This document shows positions 28,999-37,227 of a stretch of DNA of 64,000 bases, in pieces. Numbering within the stretch: the first letter of the stretch is position 1; the number at the start of each line of letters is the position of its first letter. A program made the translations under genes and the position numbers. The DNA is from Vreelandella subterranea (GTDB taxonomy: Bacteria > Pseudomonadota > Gammaproteobacteria > Pseudomonadales > Halomonadaceae). The DNA is taken from the NCBI RefSeq assembly GCF_900111305.1, contig NZ_FOGS01000010.1, positions 96,176 through 160,175 of the forward strand, in the 5' to 3' direction. Under the pieces are notes generated by a model, which searched no databases, was not told where the DNA came from, and saw nothing but the letters and a program-made list of their open reading frames with translations.

Positions 28999-30746
28999 TG
29001 ATGCTCTGGCATATTGGCAATACAACTGTTCGCACACCCTACCGCCTCCGCGATGCCTTGCGAGTTTTGCAAGGCTCGCCGTTAAACGGCAACATATCGG
29101 GCCGGGCTCAGGAAAACACCTTTGCCTATCTATTGCATGACGAAGGCATACTCAATGCTCCCCGAGTAACCGAGGGTAAGGACGCATCTGATCTTGGGCG
29201 TAAATGGCGGGCAGCGCTTTCGCAGCTGGGCTTTATCACTCCGCAGCTCACGAGAGGTATTCACAGCGGCACGACAGATCCAGTCTTAGCCGCTTCGACC
29301 GAAGATATTGAACAGCTTTCTGGCCGTCCCTATGAAATCACGCCAAACGGCTACCGTCTTGCGCATTCCGAAATCATCACCGCGCAACAGGAATGCTTTC
29401 TGCGCTCGCTTGCGAGCTATCGCATTCCCTCGCCGATCGAGAAGCAATATACCGGCGATAGTTTTTCTCCGCTGCGCTTCACTCTACGCGTGATGCAGGG
29501 CCTAGCCGAAGGCGGACACGTCGCGACACTTTCCTTTCAGGAGTTTGCCCTCTTCGTGCAAACTTCGACCCCGGCAAATGGCATCAATAACACCGTAAGG
29601 AAGATCGTAAATTTTCGACAGGGGCGCGATGAGGCACGAGGAAATGTCCGCGCCTATGACCGCAGATTTTACGAAGATATAGCCGCCGAGATCGACCGCC
29701 AGACCAGTACGCTCGATGATTATGCCGACCTTTCTTTCCGTTATTTGAAAGCCACTGGCCTTTTCCGCACCGCAGGGCGCGGCATAGCCCTTTCCCAGCC
29801 TCGCGCGCAGCTTGCCGCCTTGTTGCTTGATGAGGAAGAAACCACGCTCGATAACAAGCCTTATTTTTATGCGCTCTGGCAAGGTGCGGAATTACCTACT
29901 GATAACGCCGAATCTTCCAATACCGTGGTGCAAGATCTTGTAGAGCAGCTCCAGGATCGTGGCGTTCAGGTAGAGGCGCCTGCAGCCGATACGCCTTTGC
30001 CCGATCTTGAACAGTTCCGGCACGAGCTAGACGCTATGCTCTTGCAGCTCGACGAACAGGAATATGCTGACCGGCAAGCAGATGAACTGGATGAAATCAT
30101 GGCATGGCTTGAAGCCATACCGACTCGTGGCAGCGCCACTTTGCCGGACGGCAATAGGGTCACAATTCCACGCGGGGAGGGCCCGGTCTATCTAGAATGG
30201 GCTATATGGCGCGCATTCCTTGCTATGGACAGCCTTTGCAATCCGCCTTGGGAAGCCCGGCGCTTCCAGATCGACCAGGACTTCCTACCGGTAAATTGCG
30301 CCCCCGGCGGCGGGCCTGATATGGTTTTTGAATTCGAGGATGCCATTATCGTGGTGGAAGTAACTCTAACCACCTCATCACGGCAGGAGGCCGCCGAGGG
30401 CGAGCCAGTTCGCCGTCATGTTGCGCAATACACCGAAACATCGACAAAACCTGTCTATGGTCTGTTTATCGCCGTACAGATTGATAGCAATACAGCCCAT
30501 ACCTTCCGTTCCGGTGACTGGTATCTGTCAGATGACAGCAAAATATCTCTCGATATTGTGCCACTGACCCTTGGCGACTTCGGGAACTTTCTTGCATCTG
30601 GCAGTGAACGGCTGGCCGATATGCCCGGATTGCTGCGCCAGCTCATGATTGAATGCCGCGCCAGGGCCAATCAGGATGCGCCCCAGTGGAAACAGTCAAT
30701 CCGTGCGATTGTGCAGCGTGTTTCCGGTCACGGAGGCGCAGTATGA
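28998..30746 (+). CDS. AlwI-family type II restriction endonuclease
   Basis: The 582-residue protein matches the AlwI endonuclease family (type IIS enzymes and nickases such as AlwI and PleI). The N-terminus (WHIGNTTVRTPYRLRDAL...) and the following helical region fit the DNA-recognition half. The catalytic PD-(D/E)XK-like site is GGGPDMVFEF (Asp 441) with VVEVT (Glu 454 to Thr 456). Enzymes of this family cut a few bases outside an asymmetric site. It is translated from ATG 28998, overlapping the methylase stop, and overlaps the RAMA gene by ATGA at its own end, forming a tight three-gene operon. Confidence 0.92.
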   Translation: MMLWHIGNTTVRTPYRLRDALRVLQGSPLNGNISGRAQENTFAYLLHDEGILNAPRVTEGKDASDLGRKWRAALSQLGFITPQLTRGIHSGTTDPVLAASTEDIEQLSGRPYEITPNGYRLAHSEIITAQQECFLRSLASYRIPSPIEKQYTGDSFSPLRFTLRVMQGLAEGGHVATLSFQEFALFVQTSTPANGINNTVRKIVNFRQGRDEARGNVRAYDRRFYEDIAAEIDRQTSTLDDYADLSFRYLKATGLFRTAGRGIALSQPRAQLAALLLDEEETTLDNKPYFYALWQGAELPTDNAESSNTVVQDLVEQLQDRGVQVEAPAADTPLPDLEQFRHELDAMLLQLDEQEYADRQADELDEIMAWLEAIPTRGSATLPDGNRVTIPRGEGPVYLEWAIWRAFLAMDSLCNPPWEARRFQIDQDFLPVNCAPGGGPDMVFEFEDAIIVVEVTLTTSSRQEAAEGEPVRRHVAQYTETSTKPVYGLFIAVQIDSNTAHTFRSGDWYLSDDSKISLDIVPLTLGDFGNFLASGSERLADMPGLLRQLMIECRARANQDAPQWKQSIRAIVQRVSGHGGAV

Positions 30747-31093
30747 GTGATAAACGGATCAAGCTCGCCGCTCTGATCGAGGCCGGTATAATCAAACCCA
30801 CCTTTCCCATTCATGTGAACTTTAGGGGCAAGGATTTTCGCGCCGAGATTGACTCGGACGGCTTCGTGCTAATGAACGGCAAACGCCATACATCACTGTC
30901 AATCGCTGGCGGTGTTGTCCGCGCTACCGTATCGGGCAAACCCGATGACGGCCTGCCTTATCGCCGCGTCAATGGCTGGACGTTCTGGCGATATATCGAC
31001 GAAGATGGCCAGACAAGGCCGGTGGACGATTTAAGAAAAAAATACAAAGCGAGCAGACCTTTTACGCTAGAAAATAAGAAAGACGATGCTTAA
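30743..31093 (+). CDS. RAMA-domain protein of the restriction-modification operon
   Basis: The 116-residue protein has the RAMA pattern (restriction enzyme adenine methylase associated): LAALIEAGIIKPTFPIHVNF, AEIDSDGFVLMNGKRHTSLSIAG and the GWTFWRYI core near residues 84-91. RAMA domains are predicted readers of modified DNA. The start ATG 30743 overlaps the endonuclease stop codon (ATGA). As the third gene of the operon it could sense the host's methylation state or aid the enzyme; its role in AlwI-type systems is not known to me. The C-terminal tail is Lys-rich. Confidence 0.82.
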   Translation: MSDKRIKLAALIEAGIIKPTFPIHVNFRGKDFRAEIDSDGFVLMNGKRHTSLSIAGGVVRATVSGKPDDGLPYRRVNGWTFWRYIDEDGQTRPVDDLRKKYKASRPFTLENKKDDA

Positions 31094-31653
31094 CGAAACA
31101 AGAAAAGGCTCTTCTATGCTGGGTGTGGAATTCATCCCCTGAGCTGGGCCAAAATATGACCTCCATAACGGCAGTAGGTATGGCATGGACGGCACCCAGA
31201 TTCTAACTTCAGCTTGGGCTTGGAAGTGCCTTGCACCCTCAAGGACCAGCACCTGAATACCGCCTTGTCATCCCACCCCCTGTATCTTTATTTCGAGTCG
31301 GAGTGAAGCACCCATTTATTCCTGTCCAGAATGTTGTAAGTCCTGCCACTGTTCTGGCGTATGTTGCTTTCTCACGTGGGGTAACCTTGTGTTGGGAAGT
31401 GAGAGGCTACTGTAGGATGATTTTCATCGGGGTGGCAAAATGCCCTGAAATGAACGCTCACGTCGAATATGGCAACTCACCAAGAGAGCAGAGCCGCCAT
31501 GCTAAGTCCTGATCTTTTGCGTCCTACCGGCCAAGGGTCCCGCCTTGGTTGGGAATCCTTCCTTCATTTCATCTTCCTTGATTCCCTCGTAGTAGTTTTC
31601 TAATAAGAAAACCACCACATGTAGTGTCCCTATGTCTAAATCTACATGCTAGG
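31094..31653. other. Gene-poor stretch after the restriction-modification operon
   Basis: About 560 bp without a supported gene. A 93-residue reading at 31231-31512 lacks a good ribosome site and family resemblance. A 34-residue frame from ATG 31499 (MLSPDLLRPTGQGSRLGWE...) is equally unsupported. Probably decayed mobile DNA. Confidence 0.5.
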
Positions 31654-31710
31654 TTGACAGGTTTAAACCCAATCACCATATTGTCAACTTAATCCACCTT
31701 ACAATAAGGT
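31654..31710 (+). promoter_or_regulatory. Promoter and operator candidate of the XRE-ImmA/PIN operon
   Basis: TTGACA (31654-31659) is followed at 17 bp by CATATT (31677-31682). Just downstream, ACCTTA-CAA-TAAGGT (31696-31710) is a perfect inverted repeat ending 8 bp before the start codon. This is a plausible site for autorepression by the XRE domain of the first gene. Confidence 0.5.
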
Positions 31711-31718
31711 AGTAAGTC

Positions 31719-32810
31719 ATGCTGCATGATCGTATACATCGTGCGCGTGTCCTCAAGAATATGACCTTGCAGCAGTTAGCCGATCTGCTGGGGGGCATAA
31801 CCAAGCAAGCTCTGTCGAAATATGAACAGGGCAAGGACGCGCCCAATTCGACTCGCTTGATCCAACTGGCGGACGCGCTTGGGGTTAACCCTGAGTATTT
31901 TTTCCGTTCAGACTCAGTAGAGCTGGGAAAAGTAGACTTCCGTAAGCACTCTGCCTTCGGAAAACGCCAGCAAGAAGCCGTCAAGGAGCAAGTGCGTGAG
32001 CACCTTGAGCGCTATTTAGCGGCAGAGAGCCTTTTCCAAACCGGCCAATCACCTGATGAATTTTCCAAATGGCATCAGCGTTTTTCCGTATCCAATATCG
32101 ATGAGGTTGAACAGGCAGCTAATAAACTCCGCGAAGAATGGCAGCTTGGGCTAAACCCTATCGCCAATCTGACTGAAACCCTGGAAGAAAACGGCATTAA
32201 AGTCGTCAGTCTTCAGGCCAACGAGAAATTTGATGGGCTTTGCGCCCTCGTCAACGATGGCGCGGATGCCGTTATTGTCAGTAATACTGAGCGTCCTGGT
32301 GAACGCCAGCGTTTTAATCTCGCCCATGAGCTAGGACATTTGGTGATGTCACTGCCTGAGGAGCTTCATGGCACTCGGGATGAAGAAAACTGGTGCCACC
32401 GCTTTGCTGGGGCGTTTCTTTTCCCTGCAAATCAAGTGCGCGCTACCTTTGGTGAGCACCGCAAACGGGTACTATTCCAGGAGTTCCTTCTGGCCAAGGA
32501 GGAGTGGGGTATTTCTATTCAAGCCACTTTGCGTCGGTTATATGACCTGGCTATCGTTAGTTCGAGCTTCTATCAGAACACTTTTCGCCTATGGTCGATG
32601 CAGGGTTATCGAAAAAATGAACCTGGTCGACAAGAGCCTGAAAAATCCTATCGCCTGAAACAATTGGTTTACAGGGCGCTGGCTGAAGGGCTGGTTACTC
32701 CTTCAAGAGCGGCGGAGTTGCTCAGTGTAAGCCTCGGCGAGATCGAGGAGATTATGGCAAACGGACAGGCAGGTGACAGTGAGCATGCCCGCGAAAATTC
32801 TTGTCACTGA
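31719..32810 (+). CDS. XRE regulator fused to an ImmA/IrrE-type metallopeptidase
   Basis: The 363-residue protein has an XRE helix-turn-helix at residues 5-60 (RVLKNMTLQQLADLLGGITKQALSKYEQGK), a linker, and an ImmA/IrrE-family zinc peptidase domain (COG2856) with HELGH at residues 203-207. A CHRFAGAFLFPA segment, typical of this family, follows. Such proteins control mobile elements or stress genes by cleaving or sequestering a repressor. The last 26 bases overlap the PIN gene; the XRE-ImmA/PIN pairing is a recurrent toxin-antitoxin-like arrangement in which the large protein is the presumed antitoxin. Confidence 0.88.
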   Translation: MLHDRIHRARVLKNMTLQQLADLLGGITKQALSKYEQGKDAPNSTRLIQLADALGVNPEYFFRSDSVELGKVDFRKHSAFGKRQQEAVKEQVREHLERYLAAESLFQTGQSPDEFSKWHQRFSVSNIDEVEQAANKLREEWQLGLNPIANLTETLEENGIKVVSLQANEKFDGLCALVNDGADAVIVSNTERPGERQRFNLAHELGHLVMSLPEELHGTRDEENWCHRFAGAFLFPANQVRATFGEHRKRVLFQEFLLAKEEWGISIQATLRRLYDLAIVSSSFYQNTFRLWSMQGYRKNEPGRQEPEKSYRLKQLVYRALAEGLVTPSRAAELLSVSLGEIEEIMANGQAGDSEHARENSCH

Positions 32811-33273
32811 TACCAATATCTGGATTGACCTAAACCACAGCGGCCTGCTTGAAACCGTGTTTTCTCTACCTCACCAGTTCGTAACCACCGACTTTGTGTG
32901 GCGAGAGCTGAAAAAGCCACCTGGTAAAGAACTAACACGCCTGGGGCTTGCGGTTGAAGCATTCAATGGCGATGAGGTAGCAACGCTTTTTACGCTACGC
33001 CAAACATTGGGTAACACCTCGCTTGCGGATGTCTCCTGCTATTTTCTTGCAAAAGAAAGGGGCTGGACACTGTTGACCAATGACGGTGCGCTCAGGAAAT
33101 CAGGTCAGAAAAGCCAGCTAGAGGTTCGTGGTGTACTTTGGATCCTGGATGAACTGGAAGCCCATGCGCTTCTTGCTCCATGCCAGCTGGCCGATGCTTT
33201 GGAAACGATGCTGGAAGCGGGAGCCTGGCTACCGGAACACGAGTGTTATCAACGACTCGGCCGATGGCGGTAA
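32785..33273 (+). CDS. PIN-domain protein (putative ribonuclease toxin)
   Basis: About 162 residues. The PIN-fold acidic residues are visible: LVTDTNIWIDL at the N-terminus, FVWRELKKP in the middle, and SLADVSCYFLAKERGWTLLTNDGALRK, which carries the third and fourth. I chose ATG 32785 because AGGTGA lies 8 bases upstream; GTG codons at 32773 and 32779 are alternatives. It is translationally coupled to the XRE-ImmA gene. PIN proteins of this type are usually metal-dependent RNases; the target is unknown. Confidence 0.83.
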   Translation: MPAKILVTDTNIWIDLNHSGLLETVFSLPHQFVTTDFVWRELKKPPGKELTRLGLAVEAFNGDEVATLFTLRQTLGNTSLADVSCYFLAKERGWTLLTNDGALRKSGQKSQLEVRGVLWILDELEAHALLAPCQLADALETMLEAGAWLPEHECYQRLGRWR

Positions 33274-33404
33274 ATATGGCGTTCGAGATAACGCCCCAGA
33301 ACAGGTAAAAGGCTTCTTGTCGGCTATGAATATTAGCCAAAAAAAACAGCTCAATCGGAGGGGGACCGCTCCCCAGGAGCGGCGCCAGATTTAGAGTTAA
33401 TCAG

Positions 33405-33902
33405 TTACAAATACCCTATCTCAGCAAATGACTTACACCCATCGCTTCCCACCACTACATGATCAATCACCTTGATCTCCATCAGCCCCAGGGCTTCCTT
33501 CAGGCGCTCAGTGATTCGCCTATCTGAATCGCTGGGTTCAGGGTCACCACTGGGGTGGTTATGCACCAGAATGACGGCAGCGGCGTTATAGGCCAGCGCG
33601 GCTTTCAGCACTTCGCGTGGGTAAACGCTTGCGGTGTCGATGGTGCCACGAAAAAGCTCTTCAAAACGGATAACGCGGTGCTGGCTATCCAGGAATAAGA
33701 CGCTGAACACCTCATGCTCGTAGTCTTGCAGCAATAATTGCAGGTGCTCAAAGGCTTGCGAGGGTTGGGTGATCTTGCGGCCTTTGGCCAGCTTGCGGCG
33801 CGCAAAGCGCTTGGCCATGGTGATAATATCGGTTTCAGTGACGGGCGAGGTAACGTGATAGGTACCCGCCACTTCCCCCGCTTTTAGTTTCGAGTGCGTC
33901 AT
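33405..33902 (-). CDS. radC: RadC-like JAB-domain protein
   Basis: The 165-residue protein has the RadC/MPN+ signature HNHPSGDPEPSDSDRRIT (zinc-binding His-x-His and downstream Asp) and the ending IKVIDHVVVGSDGCKSFAEIGYL. It lacks the N-terminal helix-hairpin-helix of chromosomal RadC, as is usual for the short copies carried by plasmids and integrative elements. The function is unproven despite the historical DNA-repair name. AGGAG precedes ATG 33902. A strong terminator separates it from the upstream YqaJ gene. Confidence 0.9.
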   Translation of the reverse strand: MTHSKLKAGEVAGTYHVTSPVTETDIITMAKRFARRKLAKGRKITQPSQAFEHLQLLLQDYEHEVFSVLFLDSQHRVIRFEELFRGTIDTASVYPREVLKAALAYNAAAVILVHNHPSGDPEPSDSDRRITERLKEALGLMEIKVIDHVVVGSDGCKSFAEIGYL

Positions 33903-33912
33903 GGTTGACTCC

Positions 33913-33946
33913 TAAAAAGAAAACGCCGGGGTGGTGGCCCCGGCGT
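33913..33946 (-). terminator. Rho-independent terminator after the YqaJ/Erf genes
   Basis: ACGCCGGGG (33923-33931) and CCCCGGCGT (33938-33946) form a 9-bp GC-rich stem around TGGTGG. On the minus strand the hairpin is followed by TTTTCTTTTT. It ends transcripts coming from 34602. Confidence 0.85.
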
Positions 33947-33990
33947 CTATGTCGATATGTGATTTGTGGTTCGTCGATGATGAGTTTGGC

Positions 33991-34602
33991 TCATGCCACC
34001 ATCACTTGACTAATGCGCCGCTCCATTTCTTCGTGGAAGGCCTCGACGCGCTCGGCAATGGTGCGGATCATGATGTCATCGCGGTAGGCGCGTTTGATGA
34101 ATAGCGGCATACCCGGCCAGTAGCTCACGAAGTCGATCCATTCCCGCTCGCTGACCCAAAGCCCTCCCTGGCACTGTGGTACATGTTCCTCCGGTATTTC
34201 TCCTTTCAGCAGCACCTCGATCTGGAATTTGGGCAGCTTGGTTTTGATCTCCAGCAGCCCATTTGCACCGACCAGGCTGTCGGGCGAATAGCCAACACCG
34301 TGGTTGAGGATAAGGCCCACTTCCTGCGGTTCTGGCTCGCCAGTGGTGTTTCGGTAAAGCTCGCGTGCCACGCCTTCCAGCTCGTGGCCCCGCCGCGTAT
34401 GGGCATTGCCCTGAAACGGCTCGGCCAATTCACCGGTCATCCGCTCACCCATCAACTGGTGCATGTAGGTAATGGCCCCGGCACCTAATCCACCAGGACC
34501 TTTACCCTTAACCAGCAACGTCTTCAGCTCCGACATGGTGACGCGCCCTAAGCGTGCCGCCAGCCACTCAGGAGAGCCTTGCGGCATATTGAGGATCTGC
34601 AT
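33991..34602 (-). CDS. YqaJ-family (lambda-exonuclease-like) recombination nuclease
   Basis: The 203-residue protein begins MQILNMPQGSPEWLAARLGR, the typical YqaJ opening. It carries the catalytic set GYSPDSLV (Asp) and LLEIKTKLP (Glu-x-Lys), then VPQCQGGLWVSEREWIDFVSY. It is a 5'-3' dsDNA exonuclease of the PD-(D/E)XK class that supplies single strands to an annealing protein, here the Erf protein encoded just upstream (35-nt gap). AGGAGG precedes the ATG. Together they form a phage-type recombination pair. Confidence 0.92.
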   Translation of the reverse strand: MQILNMPQGSPEWLAARLGRVTMSELKTLLVKGKGPGGLGAGAITYMHQLMGERMTGELAEPFQGNAHTRRGHELEGVARELYRNTTGEPEPQEVGLILNHGVGYSPDSLVGANGLLEIKTKLPKFQIEVLLKGEIPEEHVPQCQGGLWVSEREWIDFVSYWPGMPLFIKRAYRDDIMIRTIAERVEAFHEEMERRISQVMVA

Positions 34603-34637
34603 GGTCGCCTCCTTTACTTTGTGTGTTAGAACGCGGG

Positions 34638-35420
34638 TTACTTAACGGCTCGCTTGGTGAGGGATGCCCGTAGCTTGTCAAAATCGCTGTAGGGCACCTG
34701 AACGGCAGACCCGTACTTGCCGCTGAACCACTCCTGCGTTGTGGCCGGACATTGGCTAATCAGCCGCTGGATCTGCCCCGCTTGAAAAGCGGTGACTGTC
34801 TTAATACCCGCTTTGGTGCTGGCGTTACCGTTATCGTCCTGGCCACGTGTGGTGATGTTGAGCAGTGCGCACAGCACGTAGCGCTTGCCATAGCTGGTAG
34901 AGGAACCAAACGCCTGCACCGCATTCTTGTTGCCGCTAATATCCGCCGGTAACAGCATGCTGGTTTCCTCGCGATGGCCGTCCTTGTGCATTAGTACGCC
35001 GGTGATCTGAATACCGCGCTCCTGCGTCTGAATACGAAAGCTCACCGCAAAGCCGTGCTTCTGCAGGATGGGGCGTACGGTATCGACGATATCCTCCAGG
35101 GTGGCGTAGAAGCCGTTATTGGTTTGTCCTCGCTCCTCAATGCTGGGCAGCTCGGTCTGCATGGCCGCCATGGCGGCGCTGTAGGCCATCATTGCCTGGC
35201 GATCCATGACGCGTTCCTGCATTTGTAGCAAGCGCTCCATCTTGTCGATATCGACGTCCGGGTTAAGCGCGGCCCGCTCGATCACCTGAATGATCGCGGT
35301 ACTGTCAGCGGTTGGGTGGGCCTCAACCGACGCAGGCACGCCCACTGATTCGGCGTTATTAACCAAGGTGGGTGATGGGGACGTGGATGATGGCTGGGTT
35401 GTAGGGTGTCGCTGTGCCAT
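34638..35420 (-). CDS. Erf-family single-strand annealing protein
   Basis: About 260 residues. After a Ser/Thr/Pro-rich N-terminus, the ERF domain is seen in MMAYSAAMAAMQTELPSIEE..., DIVDTVRPILQKHGFAVSFRI and SSTSYGKRYVLCALLNI. These are ring-forming annealing proteins used in phage and plasmid recombination. I chose ATG 35420 because GGAGGTG lies just upstream; an in-frame start at 35444 lacks such a site. It is the partner of the YqaJ nuclease. Confidence 0.9.
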   Translation of the reverse strand: MAQRHPTTQPSSTSPSPTLVNNAESVGVPASVEAHPTADSTAIIQVIERAALNPDVDIDKMERLLQMQERVMDRQAMMAYSAAMAAMQTELPSIEERGQTNNGFYATLEDIVDTVRPILQKHGFAVSFRIQTQERGIQITGVLMHKDGHREETSMLLPADISGNKNAVQAFGSSTSYGKRYVLCALLNITTRGQDDNGNASTKAGIKTVTAFQAGQIQRLISQCPATTQEWFSGKYGSAVQVPYSDFDKLRASLTKRAVK

Positions 35421-35486
35421 GGGGCACCTCCAGAAATTGATCAACAGAAAATCAGGGCGAGAAGTGGTGTCTCTCTCGGTATCGGG

Positions 35487-35663
35487 TTAGTCAGCCATGT
35501 GCTCGGCCAGCGCCTCGGGGTCAATGGGCTCCAGGCGGACTTCCGCCCGGTAGAATTTGCCCTGGGCACAGACCACCGTGTCGGCGTAGTGGGCCTGCTT
35601 GGCCAGCAGGGCTTCGGTCAGTCGGGTCAGCCCGGTTTCGACGGTGTTGGATACGAAGGTCAT
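35487..35663 (-). CDS. Small protein of 58 residues in the recombination module
   Basis: The frame ATG 35663 to TAA 35487 encodes MTFVSNTVETGLTRLTEALL... ending EALAEHMAD, with GAGG 7 bases before the start. It has regular helical character and an acidic C-terminus. It sits between the DUF932 and Erf genes in the same orientation, and a strong terminator lies just upstream of it. I recognise no family. Confidence 0.65.
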   Translation of the reverse strand: MTFVSNTVETGLTRLTEALLAKQAHYADTVVCAQGKFYRAEVRLEPIDPEALAEHMAD

Positions 35664-35693
35664 GTCGGTACCTCGTCATATTGGCCCCATAGC

Positions 35694-35723
35694 AAAACGC
35701 CCGGCCTTTGAGGGGCCGGGCGT
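35694..35723 (-). terminator. Rho-independent terminator after the DUF932 gene
   Basis: ACGCCCGGCC (35697-35706) pairs with GGCCGGGCGT (35714-35723). On the minus strand it is followed by TTTTGCTAT. It ends transcription from the DUF932 gene at 36761. Confidence 0.75.
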
Positions 35724-35792
35724 CTATGCCGTGGGGATAGGGTTTATGTGAATGAAGACAAATTGTTGGAGAAAAGCGTCCAGGCTGGCGTG

Positions 35793-36761
35793 CTATGCAA
35801 CCAGCGCTAAGGCCGCGTCCAGGGCTTCCTGCTTGAGCTGCGCCCCCTGGCCGAACCACGCCGAGTCCATGCGGGTATCATTGCTGCGTGCCCGTTTCTC
35901 GTGGTCGACATACTCCGTCACGGCATTGAGCAACCCCCAGGCGGTATCCTTGGCCGTTACCAGGTGCGAACCGCGCCCTTCGCCGTGGTAAAGCTTCTGA
36001 ACCTTATTGAGCGCTCGGTAATTGGGCAGCTTGGAGGGGTCGTCTATTGGCTTCTCAGCGCCGCAGAGCACCGACTGGAGGTACTGCTGCGCTTCACGGT
36101 GGTCGATCTTGCGTTCCGACAGGGCCTTCATGCGGTACATGAAGTCGTTCCACTGGGAAACGGATATCCCCAACTGACGTTTCACCGCACGCGGGTCGAA
36201 CTCAGAACGGTGCGGCACCTTGACTGCCTGCGACGTTCCATCCACGGCAATCTGCAGCGTATTGTTGCACACCACCCGCACCGTGGTCGGCGTGGCCATG
36301 GTCGCCAGTGTCCCATCGCATGAGGTAGCCAGCAGTAGGTAGTCATTCACCTCATCCTGACCTTTCAGCGAGGTGCTCAAACCGCTGCGTGCCAGGGCCC
36401 AGAACTTGCGACCGCCCTTGAGCACACCGGCGGTTTCCAGCTCGTAACCGGCGTACTCGGTCAGGTCACGGTAAAACTCAAGGATTTCCTCGGGCTGCAC
36501 CACCTTGTAGCGCTGCGACACCACCGACAGCGGGGCCTTGTTATCCGAGCGGTAGAGCACCTTCTGTTCGGGGAAAGAATGGATGCTGCCCAGGTGGCTT
36601 GCGCCCTCGGCAATAAAGCGCACCGGGGCTTCTTCGATGTGCCAGTTCATACCGGCCTGTTGTTGCCAGACTTCCAGCGGTTGATGGCGCGACAGTTGCT
36701 GCCCCAGGCCATGCCAAGGGGTGTCGCCCAAGTAAGCCATTTGTTCAACGAGATGAGCCAT
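35793..36761 (-). CDS. DUF932 family protein
   Basis: The 322-residue protein has the hallmarks of DUF932: the opening MAYLGDTPWHGLG, VLYRSDNKAPLSVVSQRYKVVQP, a GGRKFWALARSG segment, then TTVRVVCNNTLQIA. The family is common on plasmids, phages and integrative elements next to recombination genes; its activity is not known. AAGGAG lies 6 bases before ATG 36761. It is separated from the downstream genes by the terminator at 35694-35723. Confidence 0.92.
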   Translation of the reverse strand: MAHLVEQMAYLGDTPWHGLGQQLSRHQPLEVWQQQAGMNWHIEEAPVRFIAEGASHLGSIHSFPEQKVLYRSDNKAPLSVVSQRYKVVQPEEILEFYRDLTEYAGYELETAGVLKGGRKFWALARSGLSTSLKGQDEVNDYLLLATSCDGTLATMATPTTVRVVCNNTLQIAVDGTSQAVKVPHRSEFDPRAVKRQLGISVSQWNDFMYRMKALSERKIDHREAQQYLQSVLCGAEKPIDDPSKLPNYRALNKVQKLYHGEGRGSHLVTAKDTAWGLLNAVTEYVDHEKRARSNDTRMDSAWFGQGAQLKQEALDAALALVA

Positions 36762-36811
36762 TACAAACTCCTTAAGATTTTTCGATATTAATAAGCGCGC
36801 ACGGCATAACG

Positions 36812-36833
36812 GCCCGCCCTGAATAAGGCGGGC
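36812..36833 (-). terminator. GC-rich hairpin downstream of the glycine-zipper gene
   Basis: GCCCGCC and GGCGGGC form a 7-bp stem around CTGAATAA, but no U-rich tract follows on the minus strand. It may be a weak terminator or an mRNA-stabilising hairpin. Confidence 0.35.
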
Positions 36834-36894
36834 AAGCGGACGCGGGTAGAGGTAGTGAACGAATTAAGCGTTAGAAAGGGCCGCTGATAGGCGG

Positions 36895-37227
36895 TTACTC
36901 AGCGTGGGGACGAAAAGTGCATTCACAGGCACAGCAGGCGTAGTTATCGAGCATTTTTTGATCAATCTCATGGCCCAGCTTGGCACCGGCAACACCAAAG
37001 GTTGTGCCGCCTAATAACCCACCAAATACAGCACCGGACAGGCCACCAATCGTAATGCCCGCGGGCCCGACCATTGCGCCGACCAGCGCTCCTGCTTTGG
37101 CACCGCTAAGAGCACCGGCTGCCCCAGAGGCCGCACCGGCAGCCGCTCCCGTGGTACCGCCGACCTTTCTTCCAACATTGCGGGATATAACGTGTGGTGA
37201 ACCACAATTGGGACAATGGATCGTCAT
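36895..37227 (-). CDS. Zinc-ribbon protein with glycine-zipper segment
   Basis: The 110-residue protein begins IHCPNCGSPHVI and ends with CCACECTFR, giving two Cys pairs that could form one zinc ribbon. In between lie about 65 residues of GxxxG/AxxxG repeats (GGTTGAAAGAASGAAGALSGAKAGALVGAMVG...), typical of glycine-zipper membrane-inserting segments. Small proteins of this layout occur on plasmids and phages without known function. It is the first gene of the minus-strand module, with GAGGAAAATTATC upstream of the ATG. Confidence 0.75.
   Translation of the reverse strand: MTIHCPNCGSPHVISRNVGRKVGGTTGAAAGAASGAAGALSGAKAGALVGAMVGPAGITIGGLSGAVFGGLLGGTTFGVAGAKLGHEIDQKMLDNYACCACECTFRPHAE

Noticed and set aside
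31231..31512. A 93-residue gene in the gap after the restriction-modification operon
   Set aside because: No ribosome site, low-complexity Pro/Val-rich product and no family resemblance.
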